Positions 24,233 to 35,250 of a stretch of DNA of 64,000 nucleotides are shown piece by piece. The stretch is from Sphingomonas brevis (GTDB taxonomy: Bacteria; Pseudomonadota; Alphaproteobacteria; Sphingomonadales; Sphingomonadaceae): the NCBI RefSeq assembly GCF_023516505.1, contig NZ_JAMGBB010000001.1, positions 1,550,001 to 1,614,000 on the forward strand, in the 5' to 3' direction. Position numbers and translations under genes: made by a program. The notes under the pieces were generated by a model. That model saw nothing but the letters and a program-made list of their open reading frames with translations, did not search any database and had not been told where the DNA came from. How positions within the stretch are numbered: the stretch's first letter is position 1; each line of letters begins with the position of its first letter.

Positions 24233-24781
24233 ATGTTCGCGCGGACCGAACGATTGCTGCTGAGACCAGGCTGGGCCGAGGACGCCCCCGCGCTGGCGCG
24301 CGCCATTGCCGATGAGCAGGTGGTGCGCAACCTGGCGACGGCGCCGTGGCCCTTCGCGCTCGAGGACGCCGAGGCGTTTCTCGCGGCGCCGCGTGACCCG
24401 GCGATGCCGAGCTTCCTGATCATGGAGCGGCGGACCGACGGCCCACCGACGATCGTCGGCGCCTGTGGGCTCGGACGCCGGCCGTCCGGTGCCGTCGAGC
24501 TGGGCTATTGGATCGGCCGTGCACACTGGGGCAAGGGCTTCGCCACCGAGGCCGGCCGTGCGCTGGTCGACATCGCCAGGACCTTAAAGCTCCCCAGGCT
24601 CGAAGCTTCGCACTTCCTCGACAATCCGGCTTCGGGCCGGGTGCTTGAAAAGCTCGGGTTCAAGCCGACGGGCCTGAGCGCCGAGCGCTACAGCTGCGCC
24701 CGCGGCGGGGACGCCATGGCCCGGCTTTACCGGCTGTCGCTGATGGGCCGGGGGGAACTGGAGAGGCCGTTAGCGGCTTAA
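24233..24781 (+). CDS. GNAT-family N-acetyltransferase (RimJ/RimL-like)
   Basis: The 182-residue protein begins MFARTERLLLRPGW, typical of the RimJ/RimL group. It has the acetyl-CoA-binding region ELGYWIGRAHWGKGFATEAG and the late motif NPASGRVLEKLGF. It should acetylate a protein N-terminus or small amine; the target is unknown. The upstream GAGAGGAGAAGGA gives a good ribosome site. It ends overlapping the convergent metal-hydrolase gene by 4 bases. Confidence 0.88.
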   Translation: MFARTERLLLRPGWAEDAPALARAIADEQVVRNLATAPWPFALEDAEAFLAAPRDPAMPSFLIMERRTDGPPTIVGACGLGRRPSGAVELGYWIGRAHWGKGFATEAGRALVDIARTLKLPRLEASHFLDNPASGRVLEKLGFKPTGLSAERYSCARGGDAMARLYRLSLMGRGELERPLAA

Positions 24782-25647
24782 GCCGCCCGGCGGACCTTCT
24801 TCATGCTTTCGGTGCCGAGGGCGGCCTCTTCCTCATACCGCGCGATGAGGTGGCGGTCGTCCTCGTTCCAGGGGTGGAAGCCGGGTAGGAAATAGGCTGC
24901 CCAGGCACGGAAAATCTTTCGCATCATGCCCGGGCGGATCCACATGTAGCCAAGCAGGCCGAACCAGGCCTTGGGCCCGGTTATGCCGTCCTGCCGGAGA
25001 AGTTCGATCGCGCCCCGCGTTCGGTCGAGCGTGAAGTTACGGGTCGCGATCAGCATGACCTGCGCCTTTACCTTCCAGCGCTTGGACCGCGGCCAATGAC
25101 GCGTCGCATGGAGCCAGGTGTCATAGGCGACACCCTTATGCTCGATTTCCTCGATCGCGTGCCAGCGCCACATCGCCTGGGCCTCTGGCTCCGCGGCGGC
25201 GAGATGGCGCGGATCGGCCAGCAGCTCATGAGCAAAAATGGCCGTGAAATGCTCCAGCGCCATGGTCGAGGCGAGCGCTGCGATCGGCGGCTTCGAGCGA
25301 ATGAAATCAAGCCGCATCTGCAACCGGTCCTCGAGCGGTTTTAGATCATAGCCGGCATCCACCGCCGCCTTGTTGAACGCGTCGTGCTCCCGGCTGTGGA
25401 TTGCTTCCTGGGTGGTGAAGCCCTTGATTTCCTCGGCCAGCTTGGGCGGCGCGCCGTCACGGTGGTTGCGGACGGCCTCGACGAAGAAGGCCTCCCCCTT
25501 TGGGAAGGTCGACGAAAGCGCGTTGTAGAAGGCCGTCGCATAGGGATCGCCGCCATGCCACCAGTGCGCCGGCTTGGCCTTGCGTGCGAAGCGGCGGTCG
25601 CGCGGCGTGATGCTGAGATCGACCGGGGTCACACTTGCGGCATTCAT
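24778..25647 (-). CDS. Metal-dependent hydrolase family protein (COG3687-like)
   Basis: The 289-residue protein matches the PF10118 group annotated as predicted metal-dependent hydrolases. Candidate metal ligands are in TTQEAIHSREHDAF, ALEHFTA and WHAIEEIEHKGVAYD; the E-xx-H pattern recalls ferritin-like di-metal helices. No experimentally firm reaction is known to me. It is divergent from the TetR gene with a palindrome between them, so TetR may repress it. Confidence 0.8.
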   Translation of the reverse strand: MNAASVTPVDLSITPRDRRFARKAKPAHWWHGGDPYATAFYNALSSTFPKGEAFFVEAVRNHRDGAPPKLAEEIKGFTTQEAIHSREHDAFNKAAVDAGYDLKPLEDRLQMRLDFIRSKPPIAALASTMALEHFTAIFAHELLADPRHLAAAEPEAQAMWRWHAIEEIEHKGVAYDTWLHATRHWPRSKRWKVKAQVMLIATRNFTLDRTRGAIELLRQDGITGPKAWFGLLGYMWIRPGMMRKIFRAWAAYFLPGFHPWNEDDRHLIARYEEEAALGTESMKKVRRAA

Positions 25648-25688
25648 GATTAGGCTCCAATCATCGCACGACGCACATTTGAACTAAC

Positions 25689-25702
25689 TGACATAAATGT
25701 CA
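25689..25702. promoter_or_regulatory. Palindromic operator overlapping the TetR start codon
   Basis: TGACAT-AA-ATGTCA is a perfect inverted repeat; its right arm contains the ATG of the TetR gene. The position suggests autorepression and control of the divergent hydrolase gene. Confidence 0.6.
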
Positions 25703-26281
25703 ATAACTTTACAAACTCGTAAGAGACTGTCGCCCGGCGAAAGCCGCGCCGTGGCGGTTGCCGCGGCTCGTCAGCTGCTGCGCGACGAAGGCGTGGCCGC
25801 GGTGACGTTGAAATCGGTCGCGGGCAAAATCGGCCGGACGCACGCCAATCTGCTGCACCATTTCGGCAGCGTCGCCGGCCTGCACCGTGCGCTGGCAGAG
25901 GACATTGCCCACACCGTGTCGGCCTCGATCACCGAGGCGATCGGCAAGCGCCGCCGCGGCGAAGCCAGCGAGCGCGACGTCGTCGACGCCATGTTCGATG
26001 CGTTTCATGCCGAGCGGGTCGGCGAGCTGATCGGATGGATCGCCCTAACCCGCCAGCGCGAGGCGCTTCAGCCGGTGGTCGATACCATAGCCGCGATCGT
26101 GGAGGATTTCCGGGCCTCGGGCGACACTCGGCCGATGGACCGGGTGACCCTGGGGCTGGTACTGATGGCGATCGGCGATAGCCTGGCCGGCAGCGAGGTG
26201 GCGGCCGCCAGCGGCCTCGGCCGGGAAGCGGTTCGGGAGGACGCGGTCGGCCTGATCAAAGGGATCGTCGGCCAGGCCTGA
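25697..26281 (+). CDS. TetR-family transcriptional regulator
   Basis: The 194-residue protein has an N-terminal helix-turn-helix (VTLKSVAGKIGRTHANLLHHFG, residues about 34-56) and a variable ligand-binding C-terminus. It is a probable repressor. The start codon lies within a perfect palindrome, which would block its own translation-initiation region when bound. It is divergent from the metal-dependent hydrolase gene and followed 12 bases later by the VOC gene, which may be co-transcribed. Confidence 0.92.
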   Translation: MSITLQTRKRLSPGESRAVAVAAARQLLRDEGVAAVTLKSVAGKIGRTHANLLHHFGSVAGLHRALAEDIAHTVSASITEAIGKRRRGEASERDVVDAMFDAFHAERVGELIGWIALTRQREALQPVVDTIAAIVEDFRASGDTRPMDRVTLGLVLMAIGDSLAGSEVAAASGLGREAVREDAVGLIKGIVGQA

Positions 26282-26293
26282 AAGGAGCGAGCC

Positions 26294-26626
26294 ATGCGGC
26301 TCAATTACGCGATCAAGTTCGTCAGCGACATGGACGCGGCAGTCCACTTCTATCGAGATATTTTGGGTCTGACCCTCGGCTTTCAATCGCCCTTCTGGAC
26401 CGAGTTCGAGACCGGGGAAACGAGGCTCGCGCTGCACCCCGCGTCAGGTGAGAATCCGGCTGGGACCGTCCAGCTGGGGCTCGCGACCGAAGATCTAGAC
26501 CAGTTCTATTCCGAGGCCCTTGCCAACGAAATCACCTTCACCAGGCCGCCAAGCGAAGTGCACGGATCGCGCATTGCTCGGTTTCTTGATCCGGACGGAG
26601 CCGAAATCTCAATCAGCGGAAAATGA
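26294..26626 (+). CDS. VOC (glyoxalase/bleomycin resistance) superfamily protein
   Basis: The 110-residue protein is a single VOC module: INYAIKFVSDMDAAVHFYRD-like start (MRLNYAIKFVSDMDAAVHFY), GLTLGF, and FLDPDGAEISI near the end. Members are metal-dependent lyases, dioxygenases or binding proteins acting as dimers. AAAGGAG precedes the ATG. It follows the TetR gene closely. The reaction cannot be assigned. Confidence 0.87.
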   Translation: MRLNYAIKFVSDMDAAVHFYRDILGLTLGFQSPFWTEFETGETRLALHPASGENPAGTVQLGLATEDLDQFYSEALANEITFTRPPSEVHGSRIARFLDPDGAEISISGK

Positions 26627-26695
26627 GCGCTGAATTGCCTTGCTCATCCGTCCCCTGGACAGACTGCGCTACGCAATTGCCGCAATTGTCGTTAA

Positions 26696-28643
<1,948 letters not shown>

Positions 28644-28647
<4 letters not shown>

Positions 28648-29198
28648 TGCATGACCAGTTGATAGACGACTGCCAAGGCGGTGAGCACCATGCCCAGCAG
28701 GAACAATGTGAAGCTCCAGTAGAGCCAGCTGAACTTGTCGTCGCGCAGGACCTTGCCATGGTCATAGAGATCAGCGGTCAATCGGCGATAGGTTTCCTCT
28801 TCCGACGAAAGGACCTTCATCATCTCGTCGATATATTCCTGGCGGTTGGCGTTGGTGTAGCTGCCGAAGAACAGGATGTTGATTTTCTCGCGCGGGATCG
28901 GGTCCTTGGTCACAACCATCTTGTTCGGGCGGATCGTCAACACCCCGAATACGGTCGCAATGAAGGAGAACAGGGTCAGGACCAGCAATGGCAGGCTGGC
29001 CTTGCCGTCGGCGATGTCGCTGATCGACATCGAGAAAACGACGAAGCTTGCGCCCATCAAAATCGACGCCTTGGTATCTGCCATGCCGGACAGGGTGATA
29101 TTGGTCGCATTGGCCGCGACGAGGAGGTTGTGGACCTCCTTCGGGAAGACCGGATCGTCCGGGCTGACCAACTTGGGTTCGCCGCTGCCTTCACTCAT
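28644..29198 (-). CDS. Pycsar-effector-like (PycTM/DUF5706) membrane protein
   Basis: The 184-residue protein has an N-terminal helix (HNLLVAANATNITLSGMADT) leading into membrane segments at about 48-68 and 72-94. A soluble segment follows, then a C-terminal membrane helix (WSFTLFLLGMVLTALAVVY). This is the layout of PycTM, the cyclic-pyrimidine-activated membrane effector of Pycsar anti-phage defence. No cyclase gene is adjacent; the nearest is at 7773. ATG at 29198 with AGGGGACAGGAA upstream is preferred. The family call is from pattern memory and the biological role is uncertain. Confidence 0.7.
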
Positions 29199-29270
29199 TT
29201 CCTGTCCCCTGCGTGGGCCAGCCCCATGCAACCGCGCTTCGGACAGGAAGGCAAGGGGCGATGAAGCTGC

Positions 29271-29801
29271 TCAATAATATTTCAGCGCCTCGGCCTCGGT
29301 CTTCTTGATCCAGGTGTCCTTGCAGATCGTATAGGCATTGCTGTCGTCGGGGTGCTTGGCAGCGCAACTCTCTTTCATCCGCTGATAAGCCTCCGCCATT
29401 TCCGGGCGCGCACGGAGATAGTCGCGGAATGCGATGTGGCGGCGAATGCTGTGATCGCCGTCGGCGTAACAGTGGAGGTGGAATCGGCGAAGGCCGCTGT
29501 CCGGGTCGCTGAGCGTGCAGAAGCGCCGGCCTTCCAACCCATATTCGCCGTGCCATGCGTAGCCGAGCGCTTCGATCGCGGATCTTGAAGCCTCGATCTT
29601 TTCAAGGTCGGGCGTAACCCCGACCAGGTCGATGATCGGCTTGGCCGCGATTCCCGGGATCGCGGTCGATCCGACATGATGCATCTCAATAATCGCGGGC
29701 CAGATGGCCTTGAGGATGCGGGCCGCCTCCACGCTCGCCTGCTCGGCCCATTGTGGGTCGTGAGGCAGGAGTCGGACTGCATATGGCGGCAGCATGGTCA
29801 T
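29271..29801 (-). CDS. GrpB-family protein
   Basis: The 176-residue protein has the GrpB/UPF0157 motifs: LLPHDPQWAEQ at the start, HHVGSTAIPGIAAKPIIDLV, and RRFHLHCYADG. The fold is related to nucleotidyltransferases; GrpB is sometimes linked to CoaE. The function is not established. Several in-frame ATGs exist (29801, 29837, 29843, 29867); 29801 gives the family-like N-terminus. It sits between the PycTM-like gene and acp. Confidence 0.85.
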   Translation of the reverse strand: MTMLPPYAVRLLPHDPQWAEQASVEAARILKAIWPAIIEMHHVGSTAIPGIAAKPIIDLVGVTPDLEKIEASRSAIEALGYAWHGEYGLEGRRFCTLSDPDSGLRRFHLHCYADGDHSIRRHIAFRDYLRARPEMAEAYQRMKESCAAKHPDDSNAYTICKDTWIKKTEAEALKYY

Positions 29802-29937
29802 TTCGTGCTCGGAACCATCGCCTGTTTCAAGTGCCATCGTCATTATTCGACAATGAGCGCCTGCCATCGGTCAAGCCCCCGCCCTCTTTGCGCCCGATTT
29901 CGTTGCGAAAGCGCTTGCCTCTCACTAGGACGCGACA

Positions 29938-30183
29938 ATGACCGACCGAGCCGAAACCGAAGCCAAAGTGAAGGCCCTGATCGAGCCTTTCAACAAGAAG
30001 GGGATTGCAGTTAGCGACGCGACCCGCTTCGCCCAGGACCTCGAATGGGACAGCCTGACGGTTCTCGACTTCGTCGCCAATATTGAGGACGAATTCGATA
30101 TCCTCATCACCATGAACCAACAGGCCGAAATCGAAACGGTCGGGCAGCTGGTCGAGGCAGTCGGCAAGCTAAAGGCGGCTTGA
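29938..30183 (+). CDS. Acyl carrier protein for sphingolipid synthesis
   Basis: The 81-residue acidic protein has the phosphopantetheine site WDSLTVLDFV (Ser near residue 38) and helices typical of ACP (IEDEFDILI). Its stop is one base before the spt start codon, so it is translationally linked to serine palmitoyltransferase. In Caulobacter and sphingomonads a dedicated ACP next to spt delivers the acyl chain. It is divergent from grpB. Confidence 0.93.
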   Translation: MTDRAETEAKVKALIEPFNKKGIAVSDATRFAQDLEWDSLTVLDFVANIEDEFDILITMNQQAEIETVGQLVEAVGKLKAA

Positions 30184-30184
30184 T

Positions 30185-31387
30185 TTGAGCGACCTGTTTT
30201 CCAAGTTCGATCCACTGATCGAAACCCGCGAGCAATTGCTTTCGACCGGCCTCACCGATCCGTTCGGGCTGGTCATGGAAAAGGTGATTTCGCCGACGGT
30301 CGCCATTTGCAACGGCCGCGAGACCATCCTGCTCGGCACCTACAATTACATGGGAATGACCTTCGACCCCGATGTGGTCGAAGCCGGCAAGCAGGCACTC
30401 GACGAATATGGTTCCGGCACCACCGGCAGCCGCGTCCTCAACGGCACATATGCCGGTCACAAGGCGGTCGAGCAGGCGCTGATGGACTTTTACGCCATGG
30501 ACCATGCCATGGTGTTTTCGACCGGCTACCAGGCCAACCTCGGAATTATTTCGACGGTGGCCGGCAAGGACGATTACATCATTCTCGACATCGACAGCCA
30601 CGCGTCGATCTATGACGGGTGCGCGCTGGGCAATGCCCAGATCGTGCCGTTCCGCCACAATGACATCGGCGCGCTGGAGAAGCGCCTCCAGCGAGTCCCG
30701 CCGGGAGCCGGCAAGCTGGTGGTGCTGGAGGGCGTCTATTCGATGCTGGGCGACATTGCGCCGCTCAAGGAAATGGTGGCCGTGTCCAAGGCCCATGGCG
30801 CGATGGTGCTGGTCGACGAGGCGCATTCGATGGGCTTCATCGGCGAGCATGGTCGCGGCGTTGCCGAGGCGCAGGGGGTAATGGATGACGTCGACTTTAT
30901 CGTCGGCACATTTTCGAAATCGGTCGGGACGGTCGGCGGGTTCTGTGTCTCAAACCACCCCAAGTTCGAGATCCTGCGGCTAGTCTGCCGGCCTTATGTG
31001 TTCACCGCGTCGCTGCCGCCTAGCGTGGTGGCGACTGCCGCGACCTCCATTCGCAAGCTGATGCACGGGTCGAACAAGCGCGCCCATCTCTGGGAAAACA
31101 GCAAGAAGCTGCATGCCGGGCTCAAGGCATTGGGCTTCACCCTGGGCACGGACGAACCGCAATCGGCCATCCTTGCGGTGATCATGCCCGACCTCGAACG
31201 CGGCGCTGCGATGTGGGAGGCGCTGCTGCACGAAGGGCTTTACGTCAATCTCGCCCGGCCGCCGGCAACGCCGGCGGGTATGACCCTGCTTCGCTGCTCG
31301 CTATGCGCCGAGCACTCGAGCGAACAGGTCGACGAGATTCTCGGCATGTTTGAGGCGGCCGGCCGAAAGACCGGCGTGATCGGCTGA
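30185..31387 (+). CDS. spt: Serine palmitoyltransferase
   Basis: The 400-residue protein is a PLP-dependent alpha-oxoamine synthase. It shows NYMGMTFDPDV, GTTGSRVLNGTYAGHKAVEQ, VLVDEAHSMGFIGEHGRG, and the PLP-Lys motif GTFSKSVGTVGG. With ACP directly upstream and the sphingolipid genes around it, the enzyme most likely condenses serine with a palmitoyl thioester to 3-oxo-sphinganine, the committed step. The start is TTG, just after the acp stop. AKB ligase (Kbl) or BioF would be alternatives, but the context favours SPT. Confidence 0.93.
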   Translation: MSDLFSKFDPLIETREQLLSTGLTDPFGLVMEKVISPTVAICNGRETILLGTYNYMGMTFDPDVVEAGKQALDEYGSGTTGSRVLNGTYAGHKAVEQALMDFYAMDHAMVFSTGYQANLGIISTVAGKDDYIILDIDSHASIYDGCALGNAQIVPFRHNDIGALEKRLQRVPPGAGKLVVLEGVYSMLGDIAPLKEMVAVSKAHGAMVLVDEAHSMGFIGEHGRGVAEAQGVMDDVDFIVGTFSKSVGTVGGFCVSNHPKFEILRLVCRPYVFTASLPPSVVATAATSIRKLMHGSNKRAHLWENSKKLHAGLKALGFTLGTDEPQSAILAVIMPDLERGAAMWEALLHEGLYVNLARPPATPAGMTLLRCSLCAEHSSEQVDEILGMFEAAGRKTGVIG

Positions 31388-31445
31388 TCCACAGCTTATT
31401 TTCGAGGGGGTTTCGCCCAAGGAATCCGGCGGTTACAGTGACATC

Positions 31446-33446
31446 ATGACGCCAGCGGAAGAACCCAGGTTCGACTGGCGCCGCGGGGGCGCCGCGGCGG
31501 TGGCGCTGTTCGCCACGCTGGTTCTCCTCGGCATGGTCGTGCTGGTCGCGATCACCAACAGCGCACGCGACAAGGCTCTTCAGGCCGAGCGGCACGCCTA
31601 TGACGTGGCCCTGCTGACCCGCACGGCCGATGCCAGCATCGCTCGCGCCGAGGCTGCCGTGGGGCGGTTTGCCCTAGACCAAAATGCGGCGATCAGCGGC
31701 AGCCGCTACTATGCCCAATGGCGCCTCGCCGGACAGCAGATTTCCCAGCTGGAGCGATCGGTTTCGACCGACGCCGCGCAGCGCCGTCGGGTCGAAGAAC
31801 TGAAACAGCTGTTCAACGAACGCGGGCAGCAGTTCAGCGACGTCGCCCGCTACAGCTCCGCGCGCCAGAAGGACTACGGCCTCCGCTATTATTATTCGAT
31901 CTCGCTCAAGCAGGGCGAGCTGGCGGATACGGGGACCCGGTTAAGGGCCAAGCTGGTCGAAATAGCGGAAGCCGAGCGGGGCGCGCTGTCACAGAAAATC
32001 GAGGAATCCCAGTTCTTTTCCGCAGAAGCCGACCGGCTTACCGACTATCTGAGCTGGCTCGGCGTGATCGTCGGGCTGTTCGCCATCTTCATGGGTTATA
32101 TCGCCGTCCAGGCACTGCGGCAGAACGTGACGGCGCGGCGCGAAGCAGAAAACGAGGCAGAGCGCGCCCAGGTGCTTGAGCAGGCGGTCCGTGAACGGAC
32201 CCAGGAACTGTGGGAGGCCAACCAGGCGCTGAAGGCGGAGGCGATCGAGCGCCAGGCGGCCGAGGCTCAGCTTCGTCAGGTCCAGAAGATGGAAGCTGTC
32301 GGTCAGCTGACCGGCGGCATTGCTCATGACTTCAACAATATGCTGGCCGTGGTGGTTGGCGGCATCGACCTTGCCCGGCGCCGGCTGGACGGACCGCGGC
32401 GCGAAGTGATGGCCCACCTTACCAACGCAATGGAGGGCGCGACGCGCGCTGCCGCCTTGACCCGCCGGCTGCTGTCGTTTGCCCGCTCCGAGCCGCTGCT
32501 TCCGGAGCGGCTTGACGCCTCGATCCTGTTGGCCGGCATGAACGAGTTACTCGACCGCACGCTGGGAGAGCGGATTAAGGTTACGACCAAGTTGGCCGAG
32601 GACGCCTGGCCGGTCTTCGTCGACCCGCATCAGCTTGAGAATGCGATTCTCAATCTCGCGGTTAACGCGCGCGATGCCATGGATGGAACCGGAAAACTTA
32701 CCATCCGTACGCATAATCGGAAATTGCAGGCCAACGCAGTCGGAGACATTCGGGCCGGCGAATATCTCGTGATCCAAGTGAAGGATACGGGTTGCGGCAT
32801 GACCGCAGAGGTCAGGGAACGGGCCTTCGAACCCTTCTTCACGACCAAAGCGGTCGGCAAGGGGACCGGCCTGGGGCTTAGCCAGATTTTCGGCTTCGCT
32901 CACCAGTCCGGCGGCGAGGTCGGAATCGAAAGCGAAGTGGGTAAAGGGACCACGGTGTCGATCTACCTGCCGCGGACCGAAGCCCAAGCCAGCAATGTCC
33001 GGACCCATCCGGCGATGCAGGCCAAGGCAGAGGAGGATATGACCGTACCTGGAGCGCGACTCCTGCTTGTCGAGGACGATCCGCGAGTCCGGACCGCGAC
33101 GGTCGGGGCGCTTGAGGACCTCGGCTATGAGCCGATCGCCTGTTCCAGCGGGGCAGAAGCGCTGGCGCTGTTCGACAGCATGGAGTTCGACCTGGTCATT
33201 TCCGACGTGATCATGCCTGAAATGACTGGGCCGGAAATGGTTCGCGAGCTTAAATCGCGCCGCTCCGATGTCGCGGTGCTGTTCGTCACCGGCTATGTTG
33301 GCGAAGGCGACGGCGACGAACTCGTTGGCTATGACCTGCTGAGAAAACCCTTCACCGTCAGCACCCTGGCCAGTGCGGTCGCCGGAGCCATCGCCCGCCG
33401 GCCTACCGAATCGCGCCCGATCGGAGGAGCCGCGGCAGCAGGCTGA
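31446..33446 (+). CDS. Hybrid sensor histidine kinase with receiver domain
   Basis: The 666-residue protein has a membrane helix at about 16-37, a periplasmic helical sensor of about 165 residues (CHASE3-like), and a second helix at about 197-219. A coiled coil follows. The HisKA site is GGIAHDFNNML (near residue 296), the ATPase motifs are NLAVNARDAM and GTGLGLSQIFG, and a C-terminal receiver has its phospho-Asp in ISDVIMPEMTG (about 586). It senses an unknown envelope signal. It follows spt by 58 bases and its 3' end overlaps the opposing gene by 44 bases. Confidence 0.93.
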   Translation: MTPAEEPRFDWRRGGAAAVALFATLVLLGMVVLVAITNSARDKALQAERHAYDVALLTRTADASIARAEAAVGRFALDQNAAISGSRYYAQWRLAGQQISQLERSVSTDAAQRRRVEELKQLFNERGQQFSDVARYSSARQKDYGLRYYYSISLKQGELADTGTRLRAKLVEIAEAERGALSQKIEESQFFSAEADRLTDYLSWLGVIVGLFAIFMGYIAVQALRQNVTARREAENEAERAQVLEQAVRERTQELWEANQALKAEAIERQAAEAQLRQVQKMEAVGQLTGGIAHDFNNMLAVVVGGIDLARRRLDGPRREVMAHLTNAMEGATRAAALTRRLLSFARSEPLLPERLDASILLAGMNELLDRTLGERIKVTTKLAEDAWPVFVDPHQLENAILNLAVNARDAMDGTGKLTIRTHNRKLQANAVGDIRAGEYLVIQVKDTGCGMTAEVRERAFEPFFTTKAVGKGTGLGLSQIFGFAHQSGGEVGIESEVGKGTTVSIYLPRTEAQASNVRTHPAMQAKAEEDMTVPGARLLLVEDDPRVRTATVGALEDLGYEPIACSSGAEALALFDSMEFDLVISDVIMPEMTGPEMVRELKSRRSDVAVLFVTGYVGEGDGDELVGYDLLRKPFTVSTLASAVAGAIARRPTESRPIGGAAAAG

Positions 33447-34266
33447 TCGCTGCCAGAAGCGGGTGCCGTTTCTGCCACGGCTTCAATTCGATGCTGGTGC
33501 CGGCGTGGCGATTGATCTTCCACGCAATATATTCGGCCCCACCGGCATAGGTCGCGCTGGCCTTGGCGAGCCGAATGACCGAAAGCAGCTTGCCTTCGAC
33601 CCTGCGACGCAGCCAGCCGCCGCCTGGAATCGCCGGATCGATCGCAGCGACCGCCGCCGGTGAAAATCGTTCGTAGCGGTCCAGATCGGCGTCGACCACC
33701 GACCCGGCCCGCCCTTTGCGCTCGGCCCTAAGTTCGGCCGAATAGGTCAGCGCGAACGCCCGGCGCCACCAGTCGAGCACCGGCTCCCCCTTTATCCTGC
33801 CCGCCGCGGCGAGCAGGGTCGGCGCGGCACGCGATACCGCCATGACCGCAGAACTTTGAGCGGCCATGTCCGCGCTCCACGCCAGGCGCGATGGCTGAGC
33901 AAAGCGCGCCCACACCGAAACGCTACGGGTTTCCGGCCCGTTGAGCCGATAAAAATCCCGCTCGCTAAGCACGGCATATTTGGCCGCGAGGCCATCACTC
34001 TGGAAGGGAAATACATTGGGCGGAATCAGCTGGTTCGCCCGCGCCAGCCATGGCTTTTCATAAGCCGATCGGTAATCGGACACGATCAGATAGAAATCGA
34101 GCATCAGCCCTTCGAGCTGCTTTTCGCGAAGGCAGCTGCCGTAGAAGAGGACCGCGCGGCTCGCAGTGCCATGTTTCGCCGCGATTGCCGCGGCCATGGC
34201 GGCAACCCTCGGATCGACCGGTTGGCGCAACTCCGCCTCGACCAGCTCGGGAAGTAGTTCAGCCAT
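33403..34266 (-). CDS. Tam41-like nucleotidyltransferase (lipid-linked, candidate)
   Basis: The 287-residue protein carries YGSCLREKQLEGLMLDFYLI followed by VSDYRSAYEKPWLARANQL. This is close in layout to the Tam41 family (YGS, then Asp-containing strand), which makes CDP-diacylglycerol in mitochondria. It lies directly downstream of a lipid kinase gene and near spt. A role in activating or transferring a head group onto phosphorylated ceramide, comparable to the Cpg proteins of Caulobacter, is inference. Its 3' end overlaps the hybrid kinase gene by 44 bases. Confidence 0.6.
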   Translation of the reverse strand: MAELLPELVEAELRQPVDPRVAAMAAAIAAKHGTASRAVLFYGSCLREKQLEGLMLDFYLIVSDYRSAYEKPWLARANQLIPPNVFPFQSDGLAAKYAVLSERDFYRLNGPETRSVSVWARFAQPSRLAWSADMAAQSSAVMAVSRAAPTLLAAAGRIKGEPVLDWWRRAFALTYSAELRAERKGRAGSVVDADLDRYERFSPAAVAAIDPAIPGGGWLRRRVEGKLLSVIRLAKASATYAGGAEYIAWKINRHAGTSIELKPWQKRHPLLAAISLLPRLLRSGAIR

Positions 34267-34275
34267 TGGTTCGCC

Positions 34276-35250
34276 TCAAGCGGCGAGGCGCACGAACGAC
34301 AGCGGCTGAGCCGGGCGAAGCAGGATCGGCTTGCCGACACCTGCACGAAAGGTCTCGCCGTCGAGAATAACCTTGCTCGCATCCCCTTCGATCGCGATTT
34401 CGTCGGCTTCCTCGACATGAACCCCGTCGAGCTTAGTCCAGCCGAGATCGCCGACCAGGCTGGCCAAGAATGCGCGAAGCAGCGTGAAGGGCTTCTGCTC
34501 CACGGCAACGAATTTAAGCGGGCCGCTGCCCCCCGAGCCTACCTCGTGGGACAGCAGCAGCCGTTCGAGCGTGGTGACGAACATGAAGGAAAAGCGCGCG
34601 GTAATCGCCCCTTCGCGGCGGACCTGGATGCTCATCATTTCCGGTTCGGGCGGCAGGAAACTTGCGCGCAAGCCAAACAATTGCCGCACCACCACCGCGA
34701 TGGCGGTGATGAAATGGCTGATGCTGTTGGGCAGGCCCAGCGGATAGACCCGCTCGCGGCAATAGAGCATGATGTCGGCAAGCCCGGCGCCGCCGAGGAA
34801 CATGCCGATGACCGGGGTGATCCCGGTCTCTCCGCCGGACAACGAGATCAGTTCGCGCGCGACCAAATAGGGCGACATGTCGGCCCGAGCGATGCCCAGC
34901 AGCTTGTCGAGCGCTTCCACCGGATCGCCTCGCGCACCAAGGTCCAGGGCGATCAAATTGGTCTTGCCACTGGGCAGGACAGCTACCGGTGGCGCCGCGG
35001 TGCCGAAGTAGCCGCCATTGTGAAGCTCGGTCAGGACGGCCTGTACCGTGCCGTCGCCGCCATTAATCGCGAGCACCGCCGGTTCGATCCGGGCGATGGT
35101 CCGCATCGCGTCGCCAATCTGGCTGGCTGCTTCCACCTCGTAATGGAAGATATCGGGATGTTCGGCGCAAAAGGCGCGGATACGCGGAAGCTGGGCAAGA
35201 TTGCCCGTCGACCTGGGATTGCTGATCAGGGCGATCCGAGGCCGTGCCAT
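34276..35250 (-). CDS. Diacylglycerol-kinase-fold lipid kinase, candidate ceramide kinase
   Basis: The 324-residue protein has the lipid-kinase signature: SNPRSTGN near the N-terminus, INGGDGTVQAVLTEL (nucleotide loop), and VLPSGKTNLIALDLG. It should phosphorylate a lipid hydroxyl with ATP at the inner membrane. In Caulobacter a protein of this fold, CpgB, is a ceramide kinase and lies near spt; the position here suggests the same. It overlaps the DUF2141 stop by one base and is followed by the Tam41-like gene. Confidence 0.8.
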   Translation of the reverse strand: MARPRIALISNPRSTGNLAQLPRIRAFCAEHPDIFHYEVEAASQIGDAMRTIARIEPAVLAINGGDGTVQAVLTELHNGGYFGTAAPPVAVLPSGKTNLIALDLGARGDPVEALDKLLGIARADMSPYLVARELISLSGGETGITPVIGMFLGGAGLADIMLYCRERVYPLGLPNSISHFITAIAVVVRQLFGLRASFLPPEPEMMSIQVRREGAITARFSFMFVTTLERLLLSHEVGSGGSGPLKFVAVEQKPFTLLRAFLASLVGDLGWTKLDGVHVEEADEIAIEGDASKVILDGETFRAGVGKPILLRPAQPLSFVRLAA

